Shown in pieces: positions 8,627 to 15,986 of a DNA stretch of 64,000 nucleotides. The position numbers were made by a program, and so were the translations under genes. Source of the stretch: Myxococcales bacterium. GTDB taxonomy: Bacteria > Myxococcota_A > Bradymonadia > UBA7976 > UBA1532. A model generated the notes under the pieces. That model ran no database searches. It was not told the origin of the DNA and saw only the letters and a list, made by a program, of their open reading frames with translations. The stretch spans positions 1,116,001 to 1,180,000 of the forward strand of contig JACKDP010000001.1 in assembly GCA_020633435.1 (NCBI GenBank). The letters are read 5' to 3'. Numbering within the stretch: position 1 is the stretch's first letter; each line of letters begins with the position of its first letter.

Positions 8627-9691
8627 GTGAACACTCGAATGGCCGGCATCGCGCTCCTGCTCCTCCCCGTCACGGCCCACGCCGAGGGTGAGGTCCGCTA
8701 CGACAAGGGCTTCGTCATCCAGGACGGCGAGGCCTACAAGCTCAAGCTCGGAGGTCGGGTGCAGACCCGCTACCAGCTCACCATGGCTGATCAGGGCGAC
8801 GCCGATCGCGAGAACAGCCAGCACTTCGCCATCCAGCGCGCCCGCATCAAGGCCTCGGGCACCGTCCTCGATCCCGACCTGTCCTTCGCCTTCCAGGCCG
8901 ACTTCGGCAAGGGCTTCGTGACGCTCAAGGACTTCTACGTCACCTACAAGCTGGGCGACGGGGTGGAGCTGCAGGCCGGCCAGTACAAGCGGCCCTACTC
9001 CCGCCACCAGATCACCTCCAGCGGCGACCTGGTGATGGTCGATCGCTCCCCCACCGACAAGGCGCTGCCCACGGGCCGCGACATCGGCCTGCAGCTCGGC
9101 ACGGGCCGGCACGGCCAGGCCCTCGAGTGGGAGCTGGGCGTCTTCAACGGCACCGGCGACGGCGCCCACTTCAACGCCGCCAAGGGCAGCTACAGCAACG
9201 TGCCCGAGGACTTCCTGCCGGCGGTCGTGGCCCGGACGGCCTACAACCACGGCAAGATGAAGGGCTACAGCGAGGCGGATCTGGAGGGCGGGCCCCTGCG
9301 GGCGGCCGTGGGCCTCAACGTCCACGCCAACCTCAACGCCACCAACGACGAGGACGCCATGGTCGTGGCGGGCCTGGACGTGGCCGTGAAGGCCGAGGGC
9401 TTCGCGTTCCTGGCCGAGGCGCACCGCAACATCGACACCGAGTTCAACGCCTTCTTCGCCCAGGCCAGCTACGTCATCGCCCAGCGCTACGAGCCCGCGG
9501 TGCGCTACTCGCTGCTGAAGCCCGACGAGGGCGACGAGAAGACCCAGGAGATCGCGGGCGGCTTCTCCATCTACTTCCTCAAGCACAACGCGAAGTGGCA
9601 GACGGACTTCGCCCTGCTGGGCGACGACGACGGATCGGCCGATCCGACCACCGACTACCAGCTCCGCAGCCAGCTCCAGCTCGCGTTCTGA
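8627..9691 (+). CDS. Phosphate-selective porin (OprP/OprO family)
   Basis: This is an outer-membrane beta-barrel for anion/phosphate uptake. I chose GTG 8627 because a GGGAGA ribosome site lies 8 bases upstream and the N terminus then forms a signal peptide (VNTRMAGIALLLLPVTAHA, with cleavage before EGEV). The mature protein has about 335 residues and opens with RYDKGFVIQDGEAYKLKLGGRVQ, the first barrel strand typical of OprO/OprP. It continues with KRPYSRHQITSS and GRDIGLQL, also typical of the family, and ends in a C-terminal aromatic (QLQLAF) as barrel proteins need for insertion. It is the first gene of the pst operon behind the Pho-box-like repeats. Confidence 0.88.
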   Translation: MNTRMAGIALLLLPVTAHAEGEVRYDKGFVIQDGEAYKLKLGGRVQTRYQLTMADQGDADRENSQHFAIQRARIKASGTVLDPDLSFAFQADFGKGFVTLKDFYVTYKLGDGVELQAGQYKRPYSRHQITSSGDLVMVDRSPTDKALPTGRDIGLQLGTGRHGQALEWELGVFNGTGDGAHFNAAKGSYSNVPEDFLPAVVARTAYNHGKMKGYSEADLEGGPLRAAVGLNVHANLNATNDEDAMVVAGLDVAVKAEGFAFLAEAHRNIDTEFNAFFAQASYVIAQRYEPAVRYSLLKPDEGDEKTQEIAGGFSIYFLKHNAKWQTDFALLGDDDGSADPTTDYQLRSQLQLAF

Positions 9692-9717
9692 CGCGGGCTC
9701 ACGGAAAGGACGCTCCC

Positions 9718-10611
9718 ATGAACAAGACCCTCTTCGCCCTGGCCCTGGCCCTCGCCGCCACCGGCTGCTCGCGCAAGGATCGCTCCGCCGACTCCAAGGG
9801 CGGCCGCGCGGTCATCCAGAACAAGGGCTCCGACACGCTGGTGAACGTGGCCCAGGCGTGGGCCGAGGCCTACAAGACGGTGGAGCCCAACGTGGCGGTG
9901 GCCGTCTCCGGCGGCGGCTCGGGCACCGGCATCTCGGCGCTCATCAACGGCACCGTCGACATCGCCAACGCCAGCCGCGAGATCAAGGACAAGGAGCGCG
10001 ACGCCGCCTCCAAGGCGGGCCACACGCCCAAGGAGTTCATCGTCGGCTACGACGCCCTGGCGGTCTTCCTGCACAAGGACAACCCCCTGAAGAAGATGAC
10101 CTTCGCGCAGCTGGCCGACATCTACGGCGAGGGCGGCACCACGACGAAGTGGAGCCAGCTCGGCGTGCAGGTGCCCGGCTGCGGCAGCGACGAGATCATC
10201 CGCATCAGCCGCCAGAACAACTCGGGGACCTACGCCTACTTCAAGGAGGAGATCCTGGGGGACAACAAGGACTTCAAGCAGGGCTCGCGCGACATGCACG
10301 GCTCGAAGGACGTCGCCGACCTCGTCGCCCACACGCCCTGCGCCATCGGCTACAGCGGCCTGGCCTACGTGACCCCCGAGATCAGCACCCCCTGCGTCGC
10401 CAGGGATGACGCCTCGACCTGCGTGGCGCCCTCCATGGAGACCGCGGTCGATCGCACCTACCCGGTGGCGCGTCCCCTCTTCATGTACTCCTCCGGCGAG
10501 CCCCAGGGGGCGGTGAAGAAGTACCTGGACTGGATTCTGAGCGACGCGGGCCAGTGCATCATCACCAAGAAGGGGTATGCTCCCGCCCGCCCCGTGAAGT
10601 GCGACGGCTGA
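9718..10611 (+). CDS. pstS: Phosphate ABC transporter substrate-binding lipoprotein PstS
   Basis: This is the periplasmic phosphate-binding protein of the Pst high-affinity uptake system. It has 297 residues and a lipoprotein signal peptide MNKTLFALALALAATGC (lipidation at Cys17), so it is anchored rather than soluble. Phosphate-binding motifs are visible: NKGSDTLVN, then SGGGSGTGISALINGTVDIANASR, which contains the SGxGSG loop, and RQNNSGTYAYFKEE. It ends with WILSDAGQCIITKKGY, typical of PstS-family C termini. It lies 26 bases after the porin stop with AAAGGA as ribosome site, in the same operon. Confidence 0.95.
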   Translation: MNKTLFALALALAATGCSRKDRSADSKGGRAVIQNKGSDTLVNVAQAWAEAYKTVEPNVAVAVSGGGSGTGISALINGTVDIANASREIKDKERDAASKAGHTPKEFIVGYDALAVFLHKDNPLKKMTFAQLADIYGEGGTTTKWSQLGVQVPGCGSDEIIRISRQNNSGTYAYFKEEILGDNKDFKQGSRDMHGSKDVADLVAHTPCAIGYSGLAYVTPEISTPCVARDDASTCVAPSMETAVDRTYPVARPLFMYSSGEPQGAVKKYLDWILSDAGQCIITKKGYAPARPVKCDG

Positions 10612-10633
10612 GGACCCAGGAGGGACGGCGAGG

Positions 10634-11710
10634 ATGAGCCACTACGAGCGGCGGTTGGAGGCGGACCGGGCGCAGATTCGCGACCGGGTGGCGGCCATCG
10701 GGCAGCGGGTCGAGGACGCGGTGCGCGAGGCGGCGGCGGCGCTGCTGGCCGGCGATCACGCCCGCTGCTACCGGGTCATCCTGGGCGACATGCCCATCAA
10801 CCGCGAGGTGCGCTCCATCGACGCCGCCTGCCACGCCTTCGTCGCCCGGCACCTGCCGTCGGCCGGGCACCTGCGGTTCATCTCGTCCGTCCTGCGCCTG
10901 AACGTGGCGCTGGAGCGCGTCGGCGACTACGCCGTGACCATCTGCCGCGAGGCGGTGCAGCTCGAGGCCCCGCCCCCCGACGCGGCCCGCCAGGCCATCG
11001 AGGAGCTGGCGACCGAGGGCACCGAGGTGCTGCACGAGGCCATGCGCGCCTTCGTGGCCGGCGACGCCGAGCGCGCCCGGGACGTGAAGACGAAGGCCAA
11101 GGTCTTCGGCCGCAACTACGAGGACCTCTACCGCGCCCTCGTCGCCCAGGAGGGCAGCCGCTCCCTCAAGGACCTCTTCGCCATCCTGGCGGTCTTCCAC
11201 CGGCTCGACCGGGTGAGCGACCAGGCCAAGAACGTCTGCGAGGAGGCCATCTTCCAGGTCACGGGCGAGACCAAGGCCCCCAAGACCTACCGCGTCTTGT
11301 TCCTGGACGCCCGCAACACGCTGGTGAGCGTCCTGGCCGAGGCCATCGCCCGCAAGGCCTTCCCCCAGAGCGGCCTGTACGACAGCGCGGGCTTCTCTCC
11401 CGGCGAGGCCCTGGCCCCCGAGGCCATCAGCATGGCGGCGGAGCTGGGCATCGATCTCGGGGGCATCGCCCCCACCCCCCTGCGCGTCGGCCCCAAGGCC
11501 CTCGACCGCTACCATGTGATCGTGGGCCTGGCCCCCGGCACGCGGGCCGCCCTCGGGGAGCTGCCCTTCAACGTCATCTACCAGGAGTGGAGCCTGCCCG
11601 GCCTCGACGGCGACGGGCCGGTGGAGCCGCGGGTGCGCGCCCTCTGCCGGCAGCTCTCCGCCGAGGTGCGTGAGCTCATGGTCACCCTGCGGGGCGAGGA
11701 GGCGCGCTGA
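10634..11710 (+). CDS. PhoU fused to an inactive low-molecular-weight tyrosine phosphatase domain
   Basis: Residues 1-210 are a complete PhoU, the metal-binding helical regulator of Pst and PhoR. Its two PhoU repeats carry VALERVGDYAVTIC (91-104) and HRLDRVSDQAKNVCEE (189-204). Residues 218-350 form a low-molecular-weight phosphatase/arsenate-reductase fold beginning VLFLDARNTLVSVLAEA. In active members this segment is a CX5R loop; here Asp225 replaces the Cys and Val231 replaces the Arg, so catalysis should be lost while Asn228 and Ser232 remain. I infer a ligand-binding or docking module, perhaps an anion sensor. It sits between pstS and pstC instead of the usual place after pstB. Confidence 0.9.
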   Translation: MSHYERRLEADRAQIRDRVAAIGQRVEDAVREAAAALLAGDHARCYRVILGDMPINREVRSIDAACHAFVARHLPSAGHLRFISSVLRLNVALERVGDYAVTICREAVQLEAPPPDAARQAIEELATEGTEVLHEAMRAFVAGDAERARDVKTKAKVFGRNYEDLYRALVAQEGSRSLKDLFAILAVFHRLDRVSDQAKNVCEEAIFQVTGETKAPKTYRVLFLDARNTLVSVLAEAIARKAFPQSGLYDSAGFSPGEALAPEAISMAAELGIDLGGIAPTPLRVGPKALDRYHVIVGLAPGTRAALGELPFNVIYQEWSLPGLDGDGPVEPRVRALCRQLSAEVRELMVTLRGEEAR

Positions 11711-11711
11711 C

Positions 11712-12626
11712 ATGACGGACCGCAAGGCCGATCCCGCGGTCGACCGGCGCGACGTCGCGTGGTGGAGCGACAAGGCCGTCTCGGTGCTCGTCTTCCTGGG
11801 CGGCATCTCGGCCATCCTCTTCATCATCGGCATCTTCGTGTTCATCACCCGGGAGGGCTTCGGCTTCGGCGAGCACTTCAAGGCGGGTGAGATCTTCGGC
11901 TCGACGCGCTGGGCGCCGACCTCCGACAGCAACCCCACCTACGGCATCCTGGCCCTGGTGGCCGGCACGGCCTCGGTGACGGGGCTCGCCATGCTCATCG
12001 CCGTCCCCTTCTCCCTGGGGGCGGCCATCTACATCGCCGAGTTCGCCAAGGGCCGCACCCGCGAGGTGCTCAAGGTGCTCGTGGAGATGCTGGCGGCCAT
12101 CCCCTCGGTGGTCTGGGGCTTCATCGGCCTGACCATCATGAACCCGCTGATCATCCAGACGTTCGACGTGCCCATCGGGCTGTGCGTGCTCAACTCCGGG
12201 CTCATCCTGGGGCTGATGGCGGCGCCCATCATGACGACCATCGCCGAGGACGCCCTCAAGGCCGTGCCCGACAGCTACCGGGAGGCCGCCGAGGCCCTCG
12301 GGGCGACGCGCTGGCAGGTGACGCGCCGGGTGGTGCTGCCGGCCGCCCGCCAGGGCCTGCTGGCCGCGGTGCTGCTCGGCGTCGGCCGCGGCTTCGGCGA
12401 GACGATGGCGGTGCTCATGGCGAGCGGCCACTCCATCAACCTGCCGACGAGCCCCTTCGACTCGGTGCGGGCCCTGACGGCCACCATCGCCGCCGAGCTG
12501 GGCGAGACGGCCGTGGGCTCGCCCCACTACCAGGCCCTCTTCATGCTCGGCATCCTGCTCTTCGCGGTGACGTTCCTCATCAACCTGGCGGCCGACCTCA
12601 TCGTCCGCGGCATCCGGAAGGGCTGA
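11712..12626 (+). CDS. pstC: Phosphate ABC transporter permease PstC
   Basis: This is an inner-membrane permease of the Pst system, 304 residues, starting at ATG 11712 just after the phoU-fusion stop. An N-terminal helix (about 22-45) precedes the permease core. The EAA-type loop is EAAEALGATRWQVTRRVVLP, followed by the PstC-typical GVGRGFGETMAVLMASGHS. It would pair with PstA to form the channel. Spacing to pstA is two bases, so the two are translated together. Nothing in the sequence is unusual. Confidence 0.95.
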   Translation: MTDRKADPAVDRRDVAWWSDKAVSVLVFLGGISAILFIIGIFVFITREGFGFGEHFKAGEIFGSTRWAPTSDSNPTYGILALVAGTASVTGLAMLIAVPFSLGAAIYIAEFAKGRTREVLKVLVEMLAAIPSVVWGFIGLTIMNPLIIQTFDVPIGLCVLNSGLILGLMAAPIMTTIAEDALKAVPDSYREAAEALGATRWQVTRRVVLPAARQGLLAAVLLGVGRGFGETMAVLMASGHSINLPTSPFDSVRALTATIAAELGETAVGSPHYQALFMLGILLFAVTFLINLAADLIVRGIRKG

Positions 12627-12628
12627 GC

Positions 12629-13498
12629 ATGTTCGACGCGACGCCCAGAAACCTGAAGGACGCCCGGCGCGAGGGCCTCGTCCGCATCCTCTTCCTGCTG
12701 ATGACGGCGCTGCTGGTGCTGCCCGTGCTGCTCATCCTGGGGGTGCTGGTGGCCAAGGGCGGCTCGGCCCTCTCCTGGGACTTCCTGTTCACCGAGCCCA
12801 CCGACGGCATGACCGCCGGCGGCCTGCTGCCCGCCCTGGTGGGCACCATCTGGCTGGTGGTCATCGCCCTCATCGTGTCGGTGCCCATCGGCATCGCCGC
12901 GGCGCTCTACCTGAGCGAGTACGCCCCCGACAACTGGCTGACCCGGGCCATCAACCTGGCCATCATCAACCTGGCCGGGGTGCCCTCCATCGTGCACGCC
13001 CTCTTCGGGGTGGGCGCCTTCGTCATCTTCTTCGGCTTCGGCACCAGCATCCTCGCCGCCAGCTTCACCCTGGCCGTGATGACGCTGCCCGTGGTCATCG
13101 TCTCGACCCGCGAGGCCCTGCAGGCCGTCCCCCAGTCCTTCCGCGAGGCGTGCTGGAACATGGGGGCCACGCGCTGGCAGACCATCCGCAAGGTGGTCCT
13201 GCCCAACTCCATCAGCGGCATCCTCACCGGCGTCATCCTGGAGGTCTCGCGCACCGCCGGCGAGACGGCGCCCATCATGTTCACCGGGGCGGCCTTCTTC
13301 CTGCCCTTCCTGCCCGAGTCGGTCTACGACCAGACGATGGCCATGTCGCTGCACCTCTTCGTGGTCGCCACCCAGGTGCCCAACGTGCCCGACAACCTCC
13401 CCTTCGGGGTGGCCCTCGTGCTCATCGGCATGGTCCTGGCCATGAACGCGATCTCCATCGCGTTTCGGACCTGGCTGCGGAGGAAGAAGAAGTGGTGA
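12629..13498 (+). CDS. pstA: Phosphate ABC transporter permease PstA
   Basis: This is the second Pst channel subunit, with 289 residues and six predicted membrane segments. Family features include SEYAPDNWLTRAINLAIINLAGVPSIVHALFG, the EAA loop REACWNMGATRWQTIRKVVLPN, and SRTAGETAPIMFTGAAFF near the C terminus. It ends in a basic cytoplasmic tail (RTWLRRKKKW). The stop overlaps the pstB start (GTGA), which implies coupled synthesis with the first ATPase. Confidence 0.95.
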   Translation: MFDATPRNLKDARREGLVRILFLLMTALLVLPVLLILGVLVAKGGSALSWDFLFTEPTDGMTAGGLLPALVGTIWLVVIALIVSVPIGIAAALYLSEYAPDNWLTRAINLAIINLAGVPSIVHALFGVGAFVIFFGFGTSILAASFTLAVMTLPVVIVSTREALQAVPQSFREACWNMGATRWQTIRKVVLPNSISGILTGVILEVSRTAGETAPIMFTGAAFFLPFLPESVYDQTMAMSLHLFVVATQVPNVPDNLPFGVALVLIGMVLAMNAISIAFRTWLRRKKKW

Positions 13499-14253
13499 CC
13501 GCCACCCCGGAGATCCGGGTCCAGAACCTGTCGATCCAGTACGGGGAGAAGGTGGCCCTCGCGGGCGCCTCCTTCGAGGTGATGCCCAACGAGATCTTCG
13601 GCATCATCGGGCCGGCCAACAGCGGAAAGACCAGCTTTCTCAAGGTCTTGAACCGCATGGACACCTTCACCCCCGGCATGCGCTTCAGCGGGACGGCGGA
13701 GGTGGGCGGCCGCGACGTGCGCAGCTGGCGCAACCTGTATGCGCTGCGCCGCCGCATCGGCGTCGTGTTCCCGCTGCCCGTCGGCCTGCCCCTCTCGGTG
13801 TACGACAACGTGGCGTTCGCCCCGCGCCTGGCCGGCGTGCGCGGCAAGGCCGAGCTGGACGCCATCGTGGAGCGCTGCCTGCGCCGCGCCGCCCTCTGGG
13901 ACGAGGTGAAGGACCGCCTCAAGGCCCTGGGCAGCCTGCTCTCCGGCGGGCAGCAGCAGCGCCTCACCATCGCGCGGGCCCTCTCCCAGGAGCCCAGCAT
14001 CCTGCTCCTGGACGAGTTCTCCATCGCGGTGGACCCCGTCACCACCATGCGCATCGAGGACGTCCTCAAGGAGCTCAAGCAGGAGATGACCATCGTGCTG
14101 GTCACCAACCTGGTGCAGCAGGCCCGGCGCCTGGCCGACCGGACGGCGTTCTTCCTCATGGGGGAGTGCGTCTCGGTCAGCCCGACGGAGGCGCTCTTCA
14201 CGGGCGACGCCGATCCCCGCGCCCGCGACTACGTGGAGGGCCGCTTTGGCTGA
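13495..14253 (+). CDS. pstB: Phosphate ABC transporter ATPase PstB, first paralogue, degenerate Q- and H-loops
   Basis: The product is a PstB-type nucleotide-binding protein of 252 residues, starting at GTG 13495 within the pstA stop. It keeps the Walker A (GPANSGKT, 39-46), the ABC signature LSGGQ (149-153) and Walker B LLLDE (170-174). Three other catalytic positions differ from the family. The Q-loop Gln is Pro (VFPLP, about 93), the D-loop reads SIAVD instead of SALD, and the switch His is Asn205 (VTNLVQQA instead of VTHNM). On its own it should hydrolyse ATP poorly. It presumably pairs with the second PstB encoded next, which has the opposite defects. Confidence 0.93.
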   Translation: MTATPEIRVQNLSIQYGEKVALAGASFEVMPNEIFGIIGPANSGKTSFLKVLNRMDTFTPGMRFSGTAEVGGRDVRSWRNLYALRRRIGVVFPLPVGLPLSVYDNVAFAPRLAGVRGKAELDAIVERCLRRAALWDEVKDRLKALGSLLSGGQQQRLTIARALSQEPSILLLDEFSIAVDPVTTMRIEDVLKELKQEMTIVLVTNLVQQARRLADRTAFFLMGECVSVSPTEALFTGDADPRARDYVEGRFG

Positions 14254-15010
14254 TCAGTCCCCCGCGGCGGTCGAGTTCGCCGACTTCAGCTTGTGGTACG
14301 GCACCTTCCAGGCCATCTACGGCGTCGACCTGGCGGTGAAGGAGGGCAAGATCACGTCGATGATCGGCCCCTCCGGCTGCGGCAAGTCGACGCTGCTGCG
14401 CAGCGTGAACCGCATCAACGAGCGCCTGGGCTACGTGCGCACCGAGGGCCACGTCCGCGTGCTCGGGCACGACGTCTACGCCGCCGAGAACTCCCTCGTC
14501 CAGGTGCGCAAGCAGGTGGGCATGGTGTTCCAGCGGCCCAACGTGCTGCCCCTGTCCATCCGCGACAACATCCTCTTCGGGCACCGGCTGCACGACGGCG
14601 GCAAGGACGCCGAGGACGCCCTGCTGGAGAGCGCGCTGCGCCAGGTCCTGCTCTGGGACGACGTGAAGGACCGGCTCAACCGGCGCGCCCAGGGCCTGTC
14701 CCTGGAGCAGCAGCAGAAGCTCTGCATCGCCCGCCTGCTGCCGGTGAAGCCGCGCATCCTGCTGATGGACGAGCCCTGCTCCGCCCTCGATCCCAAGGGC
14801 ACCGAGGCGGTGGAGGAGCTCATCTGGGAGCTGCGCGGCGCCTACACCATCCTGCTCGTGACGCACAACATGGCCCAGGCCCGGCGGGCCAGCGAGGAGT
14901 GCGTCTTCATGCTCATGGGCAAGCTCATCGAGCACACGGCCACCGACCAGATGTTCGTCTCGCCGCGCTGCCCCGAGACGGCGGACTACATCGAGGGCCG
15001 CTACGGCTGA
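14246..15010 (+). CDS. pstB: Phosphate ABC transporter ATPase PstB, second paralogue, degenerate signature motif
   Basis: This 254-residue PstB-type ATPase starts at TTG 14246, overlapping the end of the first pstB by 8 bases. A GGAGGG ribosome site (14235-14240) lies inside that gene. Walker A GPSGCGKST (41-49), Q-loop Gln96 (VFQRPN), Walker B LLMDE (172-176), D-loop SALD and switch His207 (VTHNM) are all canonical. The ABC signature, however, is LSLEQ (151-155) instead of LSGGQ. Combined with the first paralogue, this fits an asymmetric heterodimer with one good and one weak ATP site, whereas ordinary Pst systems use a PstB homodimer. Confidence 0.93.
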   Translation: MADQSPAAVEFADFSLWYGTFQAIYGVDLAVKEGKITSMIGPSGCGKSTLLRSVNRINERLGYVRTEGHVRVLGHDVYAAENSLVQVRKQVGMVFQRPNVLPLSIRDNILFGHRLHDGGKDAEDALLESALRQVLLWDDVKDRLNRRAQGLSLEQQQKLCIARLLPVKPRILLMDEPCSALDPKGTEAVEELIWELRGAYTILLVTHNMAQARRASEECVFMLMGKLIEHTATDQMFVSPRCPETADYIEGRYG

Positions 15011-15023
15011 TCGGAGGGGACCG

Positions 15024-15986
15024 TTGGTCCAGCCCTGGGAAGCGGACATCGACCTGGACATCGCCCAGGCCGCCCGCCTGATTCACGCGCAGTTCCCGGA
15101 CGTGGCCATGGCCGCGGGGGTGGACGGGCCCGAGGCCCTGGCCGACGCCATGGCCCCCCTCGGCGAGGGCTGGGACAACCGCGCCTTCCTCGTCGCCGGG
15201 CGCTTCGTCTTCCGGTTCCCGCGCCGCGAGATCGCCCTGTCGTTCCTGGAGGCCGAGCGGGCCGTGCTGCCGGGCCTGCGGGGCCGGCTGCCGCTGCCCA
15301 TCCCCCTGCCCCGCTGGCTCGGGCAGCCGTCGGAGGCCTTCCCCTACCCCTTCATCGGCTACGCCTGCGTGCCCGGCGAGACTGCGGACGCGGTCGACTT
15401 CGCCACGCTGGACCTGCCGGCGCTCGCCCTGGCGCTGGGGGGCTTCCTGCAGGCGCTCCACGCCATCCCGCCGCCGCCGGCCACGCCGCTCGACCAGCTC
15501 CGGCGCTCCGACAGCCGCTACCGGCACGCCCAGGCCAGCGCCCGCCTGGCCGCCCTGGCCGACCGCGCCCTCGCCGAGCAGGCCCAGGCCCTGCTGGACG
15601 AGGCGTTCGCGGCGCTCCCGCCCGACAGCGACGCGGTCGGCGGCGCCCAGCGGTGCCTCGTGCATGGCGACCTCTATGTGCGGCACCTGATCGTGCGCGA
15701 GGGGGCGCTGGCCGGGGTGATCGACTGGGGCGACGTGCACCAGGGCGACCCGGCCCAGGATCTCGCCGCCGCCTGGCTGGTGCTGCCGGGGTCCGCCCGC
15801 GCCGCGTTCTTCGCCGCCTACGGCCCCGTCGACGCGGGCACCCGGGCCCGCGCCCGCCTGCGGGCCGCCTGGGACGTGGCCATCACGCTGCACTACTGCG
15901 AGGGCGCCGACGACCCGCCCATGCACCGCGCCGCCCTGCGCTGCCTGGCCGACGCGCCGACCTGGGCCGATCAGCAGGGTCAGTAG
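15024..15986 (+). CDS. Aminoglycoside/choline phosphotransferase-like kinase (APH family)
   Basis: The protein has 320 residues and starts at TTG 15024 behind a strong GGAGGGG site. The fold is that of APH/choline-kinase-type enzymes: N lobe GEGWDNRAFLVAGRFVFRFPRRE with a likely ATP-site Arg in place of Lys, then the catalytic loop HGDLYVRHLIV, then the metal motif DWGDVHQGDPAQDLA. In most family members the catalytic loop is HxDxxxxN; here the Asn is His. The substrate could be an antibiotic, a sugar, a choline-like alcohol or another small molecule; the sequence does not say. It follows pstB by 13 bases, so it is probably co-expressed with phosphate uptake. Confidence 0.8.
   Translation: MVQPWEADIDLDIAQAARLIHAQFPDVAMAAGVDGPEALADAMAPLGEGWDNRAFLVAGRFVFRFPRREIALSFLEAERAVLPGLRGRLPLPIPLPRWLGQPSEAFPYPFIGYACVPGETADAVDFATLDLPALALALGGFLQALHAIPPPPATPLDQLRRSDSRYRHAQASARLAALADRALAEQAQALLDEAFAALPPDSDAVGGAQRCLVHGDLYVRHLIVREGALAGVIDWGDVHQGDPAQDLAAAWLVLPGSARAAFFAAYGPVDAGTRARARLRAAWDVAITLHYCEGADDPPMHRAALRCLADAPTWADQQGQ

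Noticed and set aside
10070..10611. pstS as a possible alkaline phosphatase or porin remnant
   Set aside because: The phosphate-binding loops, lipoprotein signal and operon position fit PstS with no need for another explanation.
15024..15986. Antibiotic resistance (aminoglycoside phosphotransferase) gene
   Set aside because: It has the APH/choline-kinase fold but an altered catalytic loop, no mobile-element context and linkage to the pst operon, so a resistance call is not supported.
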